A stretch of 6,551 bases of DNA from Alphaproteobacteria bacterium (lineage in GTDB: Bacteria > Pseudomonadota > Alphaproteobacteria > UBA6615). Where the stretch lies: assembly GCA_017643325.1 (NCBI GenBank), contig JAEPNS010000198.1, positions 1 through 6,551 on the forward strand. Reading direction: 5' to 3'. The notes under the pieces are model-generated. The model was not told the origin of the DNA and searched no databases. It was given only the letters and a program-made list of their open reading frames with translations. The translations under genes were made by a program, and so were the position numbers. Below, piece after piece: positions 1-6,027 of the stretch (position 1 is its first letter; each line of letters opens with the position of its first letter).

Positions 1-1513
1 ACACCCGCGAATAGAAATCGGCCTGGTCCGCGACGTCCGGGTAGGTCGCGCGCACCATGAAGGGGATTTCCGTGCGGTAGAGGCCGACTCCCTCGGCGCC
101 CGTCTCGTCGAGCTGGGTCATGTCGGCCAGCAGACCCGCATTCAGCAGCAGCGTGACGCGCCGCCCGTCGCGCGTGTCGGCCGGTGTGTCACGAAGGTTA
201 CGGTAGGCCTCGAGACGGGCGCCGCGCGCAGCCAGCGCCCCCTCGAAGCTGCTCGCGACCTCCTCGCCTGGACGCAGATAGACGACGCCGTTCTCCGCAT
301 CGACCAACACCTCGTCGCCCGTCTCCACCCGCGAAAGTACGCCGGGCAGGCGCCCGATCAGCGGGATGCCCAAAGCCCGCGCCACAATCGTCGCGTGCGC
401 GTTGGCCGACCCTTCTTCCAGCAGGACCGCCTTCACGACGCCGGGCTCGTAATTGAGAAGTTCGGCAGGCCCCAGCGAGCGCGCGACGAGCACCATGTCG
501 TCCGGCAGCTGCATCCCCTCGTCGTCGTCACCTTCCACCAGTTGCCGGAGCAGCCGGTTCGCCAGCTCCTCGAAATCGAGAAGCCGCTCGCGCATCAATG
601 CGGTGCTGGCCTGGACCATCCGGGTGCGCGTGTCCTCCTGCACACGCTGGACCGCAGCCTCTGCCGAGAAGCCGGACTGGATCGCCTCGTTGATACGCCG
701 CATCCAGCCTCGGTCCTCCGCAAACATGCGGAATGTCTCGAGCACCTCGCGATGCTCGCCCGCGGCGGCGAGTTCGGGACGGTCGAGATAGGCATCGAGA
801 TCGTGCTGCAGGGCTGCAAGCGCGACGCGGACTCGCTCCTGTTCGCGGCGCGAATCGTCACTCAGCATGCGCTCGATCGTGACCCGGCGGCGATGGATGA
901 ACGCCGTGCCGCGGGTGAGCCCGGAGCTGAGCGGTGTCCCTTCGAGCCGTTGCGGCAGCGCCGCCGTTTCGCTGTCGAATCGAGGCTCGTCGGGGCCGAG
1001 GACCTCGCCGCCGGCCACCAGTTCCGCCAGCACCATGGCGGTCGTCTCCAGCGTCTCGACTTCCTCTTCTGCGTATTTGCGCTCGGTCCGGTTCTGGATG
1101 ACCAGCACCCCGAGCACGCGCCCTCCGCGCACGATGGGCACACCCATCAGCGAAGAATAGCGCTCCTCCCCGGTCTCGGGCCGGTAGGCGAACAGCGGAT
1201 GGGACTGGGCATCCGCCAGCGCGACGGGCATGGCCTGCGCCGCGACGAAACCGACGAGTCCCTCGCCCACCATCAGGCGTGTGTTGTGCACGGCGTCGGG
1301 CCTGAGACCCTCGGTGGCAAAGAGCTCCAGCACGTCGCCTGCGCGGCGTACGTAGATCGAGCACACCTCCGCGACGAGCTCACGGGCGATAAGCGTCGCA
1401 ATTCCGTCGAGGCGTTCCTGCGCCGATCCGGGCCCCGCCATGATATCGCGCAGCCGGCGGAGCAGCCGGCGAGAGCCCACCCAGGCCGGGTTGTTGGCGC
1501 CGGGGCCGCTCAC
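1..1513 (-). CDS. ptsP: Phosphoenolpyruvate-protein phosphotransferase PtsP (nitrogen-PTS enzyme I), 3' end missing
   Basis: Cytoplasmic first enzyme of the nitrogen phosphotransferase relay: it autophosphorylates on histidine from PEP and passes the phosphate to NPr (PtsO), then to EIIA-Ntr (PtsN). This is regulatory rather than sugar transport. The frame is open from a GTG at 1513 to the window edge, giving 504 complete codons; the family is usually about 750 residues, so roughly a third is missing. In order: an N-terminal GAF sensor domain (about residues 17-165), the PEP-utiliser helical domain (about 190-310), the swivelling phospho-histidine domain with NAHATIVARALGIP (catalytic His373), and the start of the PEP-binding barrel with GVGLYRTEIPFM (Arg480). 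The GAF domain separates PtsP from sugar-PTS enzyme I. The GTG start is supported by an in-frame TAG at 1528-1526 and an AGGGTG five bases upstream. The residue two before the catalytic His is Asn rather than the usual Thr/Ser. The gene follows lysC, a common alphaproteobacterial arrangement. Confidence 0.95.
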   Translation of the reverse strand, partial: MSGPGANNPAWVGSRRLLRRLRDIMAGPGSAQERLDGIATLIARELVAEVCSIYVRRAGDVLELFATEGLRPDAVHNTRLMVGEGLVGFVAAQAMPVALADAQSHPLFAYRPETGEERYSSLMGVPIVRGGRVLGVLVIQNRTERKYAEEEVETLETTAMVLAELVAGGEVLGPDEPRFDSETAALPQRLEGTPLSSGLTRGTAFIHRRRVTIERMLSDDSRREQERVRVALAALQHDLDAYLDRPELAAAGEHREVLETFRMFAEDRGWMRRINEAIQSGFSAEAAVQRVQEDTRTRMVQASTALMRERLLDFEELANRLLRQLVEGDDDEGMQLPDDMVLVARSLGPAELLNYEPGVVKAVLLEEGSANAHATIVARALGIPLIGRLPGVLSRVETGDEVLVDAENGVVYLRPGEEVASSFEGALAARGARLEAYRNLRDTPADTRDGRRVTLLLNAGLLADMTQLDETGAEGVGLYRTEIPFMVRATYPDVADQADFYSRV

Positions 1514-1518
1514 GAAAA

Positions 1519-1525
1519 CACCCTG
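1519..1525 (-). promoter_or_regulatory. Ribosome binding site of ptsP
   Basis: CAGGGTG on the minus strand ends five bases before the GTG at 1513. An in-frame stop lies just upstream at 1528-1526, so no longer frame is possible. The next in-frame candidates are a GTG eleven codons further in and a later ATG. The site therefore decides for the GTG start. Confidence 0.5.
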
Positions 1526-1595
1526 CTACCGCGCCCCCCGGGGCCGCGGCTTCGACCGGGCTGGGAGAGGGCGAAGCGGGTGAGCATGATGCGGA

Positions 1596-2831
1596 TCAGG
1601 CGGCGTCCAGGCCGTAGACGGTGTGAAGCGCGCGCAGGGCCAGTTCGGTGAACTCTTCGGCGATCAGGACGCTGATCTTGATCTCGGAGGTGGAGATGAC
1701 CTGGATGTTGATGCCGCGCTCCGCCAGAGACGAGAACATGCGTTGCGCGACGCCGGCATGGCTGCGCATCCCGACCCCGACGACCGAGACTTTCACGACG
1801 TCGGCGTCGGGAACGAGGTCGGTGAAGCCGAGTTCGTCCTTGCGCGCCTCCAGGATCTCGATCGCGCGGTCGAGGTCGCCGCGGGTGACGGTGAACGTCA
1901 TGTCCGTCCGCGTCCCGTCTTCCGACACGTTCTGCACGATCATGTCGACATTGACGTTGGCGTCGGCGAGCGGGCCGAAGATCGCCGCCGCGACGCCCGG
2001 CCGGTCGGCCACGCGCATCAGGGTGATCTTGGCTTCATCGCGACTGTAGGTGACGCCGCTGACTATTTCCTGTTCCACGATATCTTCCTCGTCGACGACA
2101 AGAGTTCCGGGCAGGTCGCTGCCGATCGCATCCTCGAAGGACGAGAGCACCTGCACCGGGACCCCGTGATTCATGGCCAGTTCGACCGAACGGGTCTGGA
2201 GGACCTTGGCGCCGAGCGATGCCATTTCCAGCATCTCTTCGTAGGTGATTTTATCCAGCTTGCGCGCGCGCGTCACGATCCGGGGGTCCGAGGTGTAGAC
2301 CCCGTCCACGTCGGTATAGATGTCGCACCGATCGGCATTAAGCGCCGCCGCGAGCGCCACCGCCGTGGTGTCTGATCCGCCGCGGCCGAGCGTGGTGATG
2401 CGATTGTCCGGACCGATCCCCTGGAAACCCGCGAGAACGCAGACCTGCCCGTCGGACAGCCGCCGCTCCATTTCTTCGGTCTCGATCTTCTCGATTCGCG
2501 CCTTCGCATGGGCATCGGAGGTACGAACCGGCACCTGCCAGCCGAGCCATGAGCGCGCCGGGATACCCTGTTCCTGCAGGCAGATCGCCAGCAGGCCCGC
2601 GGTCACCTGCTCTCCGGTCGAGACCACCACATCGTACTCGCGCGCATCGTGCATGGAATGCGCGGCGCGCGTCAGGTCCACCAGGTCGTTGGTGACACCC
2701 GCCATAGCGGACACCACGACAGCGATCTCGTGGCCCGCGTCGTACTCGCGCTTCACCCGCGCCGCGACGGCACGAATTCGGTCGAGATCGGCGACGGAGG
2801 TGCCGCCAAATTTGGCAACGATGCGACTCAT
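1596..2831 (-). CDS. lysC: Aspartate kinase
   Basis: Phosphorylates L-aspartate to 4-phospho-L-aspartate with ATP, the first committed step towards lysine/diaminopimelate, threonine, methionine and isoleucine. The product is 411 residues, the usual size for a stand-alone aspartokinase with no homoserine dehydrogenase fused. Visible motifs: KFGGTS at residues 7-12 (amino-acid kinase signature), STGEQV at 71-76, LGRGGSDTTAVALAAAL at about 148-164, and the nucleotide-binding segment IYTDVDGVYTSDPR at 171-184. Two C-terminal ACT domains follow (about 268-335 and 347-411), with the QNVSEDG effector-site segment at 300-306, so feedback inhibition by lysine and/or threonine is expected from the family. 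I chose the ATG at 2831 because GGAAGAG lies seven bases (from GGA) upstream and the product then begins MSRIVAKFGG, as family members do. An ATG four codons earlier (2843) has no good binding site. A possible internal start at codon 252 is listed separately. It lies 82 bp upstream of ptsP and is probably co-transcribed with it. Confidence 0.97.
   Translation of the reverse strand: MSRIVAKFGGTSVADLDRIRAVAARVKREYDAGHEIAVVVSAMAGVTNDLVDLTRAAHSMHDAREYDVVVSTGEQVTAGLLAICLQEQGIPARSWLGWQVPVRTSDAHAKARIEKIETEEMERRLSDGQVCVLAGFQGIGPDNRITTLGRGGSDTTAVALAAALNADRCDIYTDVDGVYTSDPRIVTRARKLDKITYEEMLEMASLGAKVLQTRSVELAMNHGVPVQVLSSFEDAIGSDLPGTLVVDEEDIVEQEIVSGVTYSRDEAKITLMRVADRPGVAAAIFGPLADANVNVDMIVQNVSEDGTRTDMTFTVTRGDLDRAIEILEARKDELGFTDLVPDADVVKVSVVGVGMRSHAGVAQRMFSSLAERGINIQVISTSEIKISVLIAEEFTELALRALHTVYGLDAA
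2084..2090 (-). promoter_or_regulatory. Candidate internal ribosome binding site within lysC (beta-subunit start)
   Basis: Inside lysC the minus strand reads GAGGAAG, followed by ATATC and an in-frame GTG at 2078-2076 (codon 252). The distance from the GAGGA core to the GTG is seven bases, which is near optimal. Initiation here would give a 160-residue protein made of the two ACT domains only. In Bacillus subtilis and Corynebacterium glutamicum such internal starts produce the beta subunit of an alpha2beta2 aspartokinase. The site could equally be a chance product of the acidic stretch DEEDIV. Confidence 0.35.
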
Positions 2832-2988
2832 GGTCTCTTCCATTGCGCCGGCCGCCCGGAGTAGTCATATGGGGCGGATACAACGCTGTTGGCGCGCTTA
2901 AAGTCCCGATTTCATGGGCCATCCGCGCGAAACGGCGTATCCATACTCAGCCCGAACCCGCCTTGCAAGCACACGGCAGCCCCAAACC
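2832..2988. promoter_or_regulatory. Divergent lysC/ubiG intergenic region
   Basis: These 157 bp separate the divergent starts of lysC and ubiG and must hold the promoters for both unless ubiG starts at the upstream in-frame ATG at 2914. The stretch around 2866-2905 is less GC-rich than its surroundings and includes CATATG and TTAAAG. I could not find a convincing paired -35/-10 in either direction, nor a clear operator or riboswitch. Confidence 0.4.
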
Positions 2989-3750
2989 ATGGCAACAGTC
3001 GACGAAATGACGGCAGGCGGTTCGCGCGATCCCCGGGAGCTTGAAAAGTTCGAGCGCATGGCTGCGGAGTGGTGGGATCCGGAGGGGAAATTCCGGCCCC
3101 TGCACCGCTTCAATCCGGTCCGGCTCGAATACATCCGCGAACGTGTTTGCGAGCATTTCGGCCGCGACGCCCGGTCGACACGTCCGCTCGAGGGTCTGAC
3201 GCTTCTGGACGTCGGCTGCGGCGGCGGGCTCCTGTGCGAGCCGATGACACGGATGGGCGCGCGGGTAACCGGTGTGGACGCCGTCGAGACCAACATCGAG
3301 GTCGCCCGGCTGCACGCCGGCGAGGTGGGCCTCGACATCGACTACCGCGCAACCACGGCCGAGGAAGTGCTGGCCGGCGGCGAACAGTTCGACATCGTGC
3401 TCAGCATGGAGGTCGTCGAGCACGTGGCCGACCCGCACGCCTTCCTGGCCGATTGTGGCCGGCTGGTCGCGCCGGGCGGACTGGTGTTCGCCGCGACCCT
3501 CAACCGGACAGCAAAGGCGTTTGCGATGGCGATTGTCGGTGCGGAATACGTGCTGCGATGGCTGCCCCGCGGCACCCATGACTGGCGCAAGTTCGTCCGG
3601 CCGTCGGAACTGGTCGACGGCCTGCAGGCGGGCGGGATCGAGATGGTGGAAGTGACCGGGGTGGTCTTCAACCCGCTGTCAGGCACATGGTCCCGCAACG
3701 CGCGCGACCTCGACGTCAACTACATGGGCGTGGGCCGGAAAGCCGGGTAA
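2989..3750 (+). CDS. ubiG: Ubiquinone biosynthesis O-methyltransferase UbiG
   Basis: SAM-dependent enzyme that performs both O-methylations of ubiquinone synthesis: a polyprenyl-dihydroxy aromatic early on, and 3-demethylubiquinol to ubiquinol at the end, working at the inner face of the cytoplasmic membrane. From the ATG at 2989 the product is 253 residues, matching the family. Visible: the N-terminal family signature EKFERMAAEWWDPEGKF (19-35) with PLHRFNP (37-43); SAM motif I LLDVGCGGG (72-80); acidic motif II GVDAVE (95-100); MEVVEHV (140-146); and LNRTAKA (171-177). The UbiG-specific block AEYVLRWLPRGTHDWRKF (185-202) lies in the region associated with membrane contact, and the C-terminal VNYMG is also present. 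The frame is open further up to an ATG at 2914, but those 25 residues look unlike the family. Neither start has a strong Shine-Dalgarno. It is divergent from lysC and convergent with the DUF1178 gene. Confidence 0.96.
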   Translation: MATVDEMTAGGSRDPRELEKFERMAAEWWDPEGKFRPLHRFNPVRLEYIRERVCEHFGRDARSTRPLEGLTLLDVGCGGGLLCEPMTRMGARVTGVDAVETNIEVARLHAGEVGLDIDYRATTAEEVLAGGEQFDIVLSMEVVEHVADPHAFLADCGRLVAPGGLVFAATLNRTAKAFAMAIVGAEYVLRWLPRGTHDWRKFVRPSELVDGLQAGGIEMVEVTGVVFNPLSGTWSRNARDLDVNYMGVGRKAG

Positions 3751-3758
3751 CGGACTAG

Positions 3759-4184
3759 CTAGCTGTCCATCCGCTTCGGCCAGGGCAGCTTGCCGACGGG
3801 CACGCCCTCCTCGGCCAGTTCCCTGGCTTCCTCCTCGGTCGCGTTGCCGTAAATGCCCCGTTCCTCGGACTCGCCGTAGTAGATCTTGCGGGCCTCGTCC
3901 GGGAATTCGTCGCCGACATCGTCGAAGTTGGTTTCGACATAGTCGCGCACTTCGCCAAGCATCTTGCGGAGCTTCTTCTGCGCCTCGGCCTTCTCGACCC
4001 GCTGTGCGCGCACGGCGCTCTTCGCGCCGACCGCCGGCGCCATGATCGACTTCTCGACTTTGGTGTCCCCGCAGACCGGGCATTCGACAAGCTTCTTTTT
4101 CGACTGCTTGTCGAAATCGGCCGAGTTCTGGAACCAGCCCTCGAACTCATGGTCGTTCTTGCAGATGAGATTGAAACTGATCAT
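3759..4184 (-). CDS. DUF1178 family protein of unknown function
   Basis: A 141-residue soluble, charged protein that matches my memory of the DUF1178 family over its whole length; the family has no established biochemical role. The start MISFNLICKNDHEFEGWFQN is characteristic. Cys8 and His12, with the pair CPVCG (Cys35, Cys38), could form a small zinc ribbon, which is my inference. After a basic stretch (about 43-75), the helix KLRKMLGEVRDYVE and the acidic segment GDEFPDEARKIYYGESEERGIYGNAT (87-115) are the other conserved blocks, followed by a short tail with LPWPKR. There is no signal peptide or membrane segment. Its stop lies 8 bp from that of convergent ubiG, with no room for a separate terminator. 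In other alphaproteobacteria I recall this gene near ubiG, grxC and comF, as here. The start has only a weak GGG-containing site upstream. Confidence 0.93.
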   Translation of the reverse strand: MISFNLICKNDHEFEGWFQNSADFDKQSKKKLVECPVCGDTKVEKSIMAPAVGAKSAVRAQRVEKAEAQKKLRKMLGEVRDYVETNFDDVGDEFPDEARKIYYGESEERGIYGNATEEEARELAEEGVPVGKLPWPKRMDS

Positions 4185-4268
4185 GTCTTTTACCCGCGCG
4201 CTCGCTGCGCCTGCGGGCGAAGAAATGGTGCTATTTCAGGAAAATTACAAGCCGAAGATGGCCTGCCC
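4185..4268. promoter_or_regulatory. Divergent intergenic region between DUF1178 gene and small methyltransferase
   Basis: This 84-bp stretch separates two divergent starts and is noticeably A/T-richer over 4221-4252 than the genes around it. It contains a short inverted repeat, GAAAT (4222-4226) and ATTTC (4233-4237), with a six-base loop. On the minus strand TTGTAA (4250-4245) could be a -35, but no good -10 follows at the right spacing. Promoters for both genes are expected here. I can name the region but not the exact elements. Confidence 0.35.
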
Positions 4269-4820
4269 ATGAGCAACGACGATGATTCGAAATCCGCGCC
4301 TTCGCCCTGGATCACCCGGTTTTCCGGGCTTGCCCGCGGTCCGCTGCTGGACGTGGCGTGCGGGGCGGGCCGGCACACCAGGCATTTCGCGGACCGGGGA
4401 TTGCCGGTCACGGCCGTGGATCGAGACATCTCGAAGCTGGGTGCACTGCGCGGCCACCCCGACGTTACCGCCATCGAGGCGGACCTTGAAACCGAGGACA
4501 CCCCGTGGCGGCCGGAACCGGCGTCCTATGCGACGGTGGTGGTCACAAACTATCTGTGGCGGCCGCTGCTGCCGGCCCTCGTCGCCGCGTTGCGACCGGA
4601 CGGGCTTCTGCTTTACGAGACTTTCGCCGAGGGCAATGCTCGCTACGGCAAGCCCTCCAACCCGGATTTCCTGCTCAGACCCGGCGAGTTGCTCGACGCG
4701 GCCCGCGAACGGCTGACGGTGATCGCCTACGAGCACGGCGAGATCGGCGATCCGCCCCGCGCGGTGGTCCAGCGGATCTGCGCGACGAGAGACGACGGCC
4801 CGAAGGCGCTAGGCGTCTGA
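4269..4820 (+). CDS. Small class I SAM-dependent methyltransferase, substrate unknown
   Basis: A 183-residue cytoplasmic protein that is essentially one Rossmann methyltransferase domain. Motif I is LLDVACGAGRHTRHF (26-40), the acidic residue ending strand 2 is Asp51 in TAVDRD, and Asp72 in EADLE probably marks the adenine-contact region. Strand 4 carries VVTNYLWRPLLP (91-102), followed by LRPDGLLLYETFAEGN (108-123) and GKPSNPDFLLRPGELL (127-142). The last three blocks resemble, from memory, a conserved proteobacterial family often labelled only as class I or TehB-like methyltransferase. I do not know its substrate. I chose the ATG at 4269 because upstream in-frame codons (open to 4149) overlap the DUF1178 gene and look non-coding. 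No strong ribosome binding site is visible. Its last 12 bases overlap the 3' end of convergent grxC. Confidence is high for fold and frame, low for any function. Confidence 0.9.
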   Translation: MSNDDDSKSAPSPWITRFSGLARGPLLDVACGAGRHTRHFADRGLPVTAVDRDISKLGALRGHPDVTAIEADLETEDTPWRPEPASYATVVVTNYLWRPLLPALVAALRPDGLLLYETFAEGNARYGKPSNPDFLLRPGELLDAARERLTVIAYEHGEIGDPPRAVVQRICATRDDGPKALGV

Positions 4821-5081
4821 CCCCGCGAGCCCGAGCTTGGCATCGAGTTTACCGGCGGCATCGAGCGCATAGAGGTCGTCACAACCGCCGATATGCTCGT
4901 CGTCGATGAAGATCTGGGGCACGGTGTGCCGGCCGTTGGCGCGGCGCATCATCTGCTCGCGCTTGTCCTTGCTGAAGCTGACGTCGGTTTCCTCGAAATC
5001 AACGCCCTTCTGGTTCAGGAGCCGCTTCGCCGCGGCGCAGAAGCCGCACATCATGCCCGTGTAGATTTCGACCTTCGCCAT
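4809..5081 (-). CDS. grxC: Glutaredoxin 3 (GrxC)
   Basis: Small cytoplasmic thiol-disulfide oxidoreductase that uses glutathione to reduce protein disulfides and mixed disulfides, including electron supply to enzymes such as ribonucleotide reductase in known members. The product is 90 residues, standard for the family. Visible: strand 1 KVEIYTG, dithiol active site CGFC (Cys12, Cys15), the cis-proline loop TVPQIFID (53-60) and the glutathione-binding GGCDDL (65-70). The active site is CGFC rather than the textbook CPYC; I recall this variant from other alphaproteobacteria, so it is not a defect. I preferred the ATG at 5081 over the one at 5108 because a strong GGAAGGGGA site lies seven bases upstream and the product then begins MAKVEIYT, as homologues do. 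It lies downstream of comF on the same strand with a 101-bp gap, so it may have its own promoter. Confidence 0.96.
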   Translation of the reverse strand: MAKVEIYTGMMCGFCAAAKRLLNQKGVDFEETDVSFSKDKREQMMRRANGRHTVPQIFIDDEHIGGCDDLYALDAAGKLDAKLGLAGSDA

Positions 5082-5088
5082 GCCAGCG

Positions 5089-5097
5089 TCCCCTTCC
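5089..5097 (-). promoter_or_regulatory. Ribosome binding site of grxC
   Basis: GGAAGGGGA on the minus strand, seven bases before the ATG at 5081. This is the strongest Shine-Dalgarno I see in the window. It rules against the in-frame ATG at 5108, which lies upstream of it. Confidence 0.75.
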
Positions 5098-5106
5098 GGT
5101 GTGCGC

Positions 5107-5112
5107 ATTATC
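5107..5112 (-). promoter_or_regulatory. Candidate -10 element for grxC
   Basis: GATAAT on the minus strand matches the sigma-70 -10 consensus at five of six positions. It would put the transcription start near 5100, leaving a leader of about 20 bases that still includes the strong ribosome binding site. No good -35 hexamer is present 16-18 bases upstream (only G/T-rich GGTTTT-like sequence), so the call rests on one box. Confidence 0.3.
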
Positions 5113-5182
5113 TAGGTAACGCGCACGGGAAAACCAGTGCCCCGGTTTCAAATGGCCGTCATCCGCTTGCGCAGCGGCGCGC

Positions 5183-5941
5183 TCAGCGCGGCCGGTCGAC
5201 CCGCGCAAGCACAAGCGCATCCACGCCCGCTGCACCCGCGCGCAGCAGGGCCGACGTGCACGCCTCGAGCGTCGCGCCGGTCGTGTAGACATCATCCACC
5301 AGAAGCACCCTGCGGCCGGACAGGCGCACCGCGTGCCGCGGATTCACGGCAAAGGCGCCGCGCACGTTGCGCTTTCGCTCGGACGCGTTCAGCCCGCCCT
5401 GTGTCGGGGTGGCCCGCACGCGCTGCAGCAGGTCCGGCAGGAACATCGCCTCACCGCCGCTCTCGCGCGCGAGTTCGCGGGCAAGCAACGCCGACTGGTT
5501 GAAACGCCGTCGCCACAGGCGAAACCGGTGCAGCGGAACCGGCGCGATCACGTCGGCATCGCGCAGCAGTTCCCGGCCGGCGCGCGCCAGCCAGCGCCCG
5601 AACGCGGGCGCGCCGTGCAAGCGGTCGCGATGCTTCAGGCCGGTGACCAGGTCGCGGCTGACGTCGTTGTAGACAAAGACCGCGCGCGCCCGCCCGAACC
5701 CGGGGCGCTCGCGCGCACACGCCCCGCACAGCGCATCCGGTCCCTGGTCGAACTCGAAGGGCACGCCGCAGGCCGCACAGAACGGGGCCGCGATGAACTT
5801 CGCCCCCTCCCAGCAGGATGCGCAGAGCGCGCCCGGCTCGGACACCAGTGCATCACAGGCCAGGCACTGGGGCGGCAGCACGGTGTCGAGCGCCGCGCGG
5901 GAGGCGCGTTTCAGCAGGTCCGTCGGGCGGGCGAACTCCAT
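5183..5941 (-). CDS. comF: ComF family protein (phosphoribosyltransferase fold)
   Basis: A 252-residue protein of the ComF/GntX family, whose members have a Cys-rich zinc-binding N-terminus and a type I phosphoribosyltransferase domain. In several bacteria ComF is needed for uptake or processing of transforming DNA; whether it is here cannot be judged from sequence. Visible: four Cys-x2-Cys pairs (26/29, 40/43, 55/58, 72/75), FVYNDVSRDLVTGLKHRDR before the core, the family block RRFNQSALLARELA, and the PRPP-binding motif VLLVDDVYTTGAT (212-224). I chose the ATG at 5941 because it gives the usual length and a normal N-terminus. The frame stays open to 6094 but runs into the divergent methyltransferase, and that extension looks non-coding. 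No Shine-Dalgarno precedes the ATG. A TTGACA at 5976-5971 is placed so that the transcript could begin at or near the ATG. comF lies upstream of grxC on the same strand. Confidence 0.94.
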   Translation of the reverse strand: MEFARPTDLLKRASRAALDTVLPPQCLACDALVSEPGALCASCWEGAKFIAAPFCAACGVPFEFDQGPDALCGACARERPGFGRARAVFVYNDVSRDLVTGLKHRDRLHGAPAFGRWLARAGRELLRDADVIAPVPLHRFRLWRRRFNQSALLARELARESGGEAMFLPDLLQRVRATPTQGGLNASERKRNVRGAFAVNPRHAVRLSGRRVLLVDDVYTTGATLEACTSALLRAGAAGVDALVLARVDRPR

Positions 5942-5970
5942 GGCGAAGTCAGGCGCCTGGCGCTTGCTCG

Positions 5971-5976
5971 TGTCAA
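5971..5976 (-). promoter_or_regulatory. Candidate -35 element for comF
   Basis: A perfect TTGACA on the minus strand. At 17 bases spacing the -10 would be CCTGAC (5953-5948), a poor match, with the start of transcription predicted within a base or two of the comF ATG. Alphaproteobacterial promoters often keep the -35 better than the -10, which makes this plausible but not secure. Confidence 0.25.
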
Positions 5977-6027
5977 GCCATGGAACTCTCTCCCAAAGAA
6001 CGGGGCCGCCGTGCGATAACGCCTGCG

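Noticed and set aside
1529..1549. GC-rich hairpin (CCGCG...CGCGG) between lysC and ptsP as an intrinsic terminator
   Set aside because: The inner part is CCCCCC directly abutting GGGG, leaving no proper loop, and no T-run follows in the direction of transcription. Such stems are common by chance at this GC content.
395..1651. A 418-codon open frame on the plus strand opposite ptsP
   Set aside because: It lies wholly antisense to a clear PtsP frame and the start of the following gap. Its composition is Arg/His/Gly-rich, as expected from a high-GC shadow, and no domain is recognisable.
1623..2375. A 250-codon open frame on the plus strand opposite lysC
   Set aside because: It is antisense to the ACT-domain half of LysC, Asp/His/Arg-rich, with no motif. 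It is a codon-bias shadow.
2914..2988. Longer ubiG starting at ATG 2914
   Set aside because: The extra 25 residues do not resemble UbiG N-termini, no ribosome binding site precedes the ATG, and the 2989 start gives the usual length.
3755..3764. CTAGCTAGCT palindromic sequence between ubiG and the DUF1178 gene
   Set aside because: It is short and overlaps the DUF1178 stop codon. CTAG is uncommon in bacteria, but nothing nearby suggests a recombination or insertion site.
5163..5193. Hairpins around and after the comF stop codon as a terminator
   Set aside because: The stems are short (five to seven pairs, one with a bulge), one has the stop codon as its loop, and no T-run follows. I cannot support a terminator call.
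5333..6019. A 228-codon open frame on the plus strand opposite comF
   Set aside because: The minus-strand frame carries ComF zinc and PRPP motifs. This frame shows no family features.
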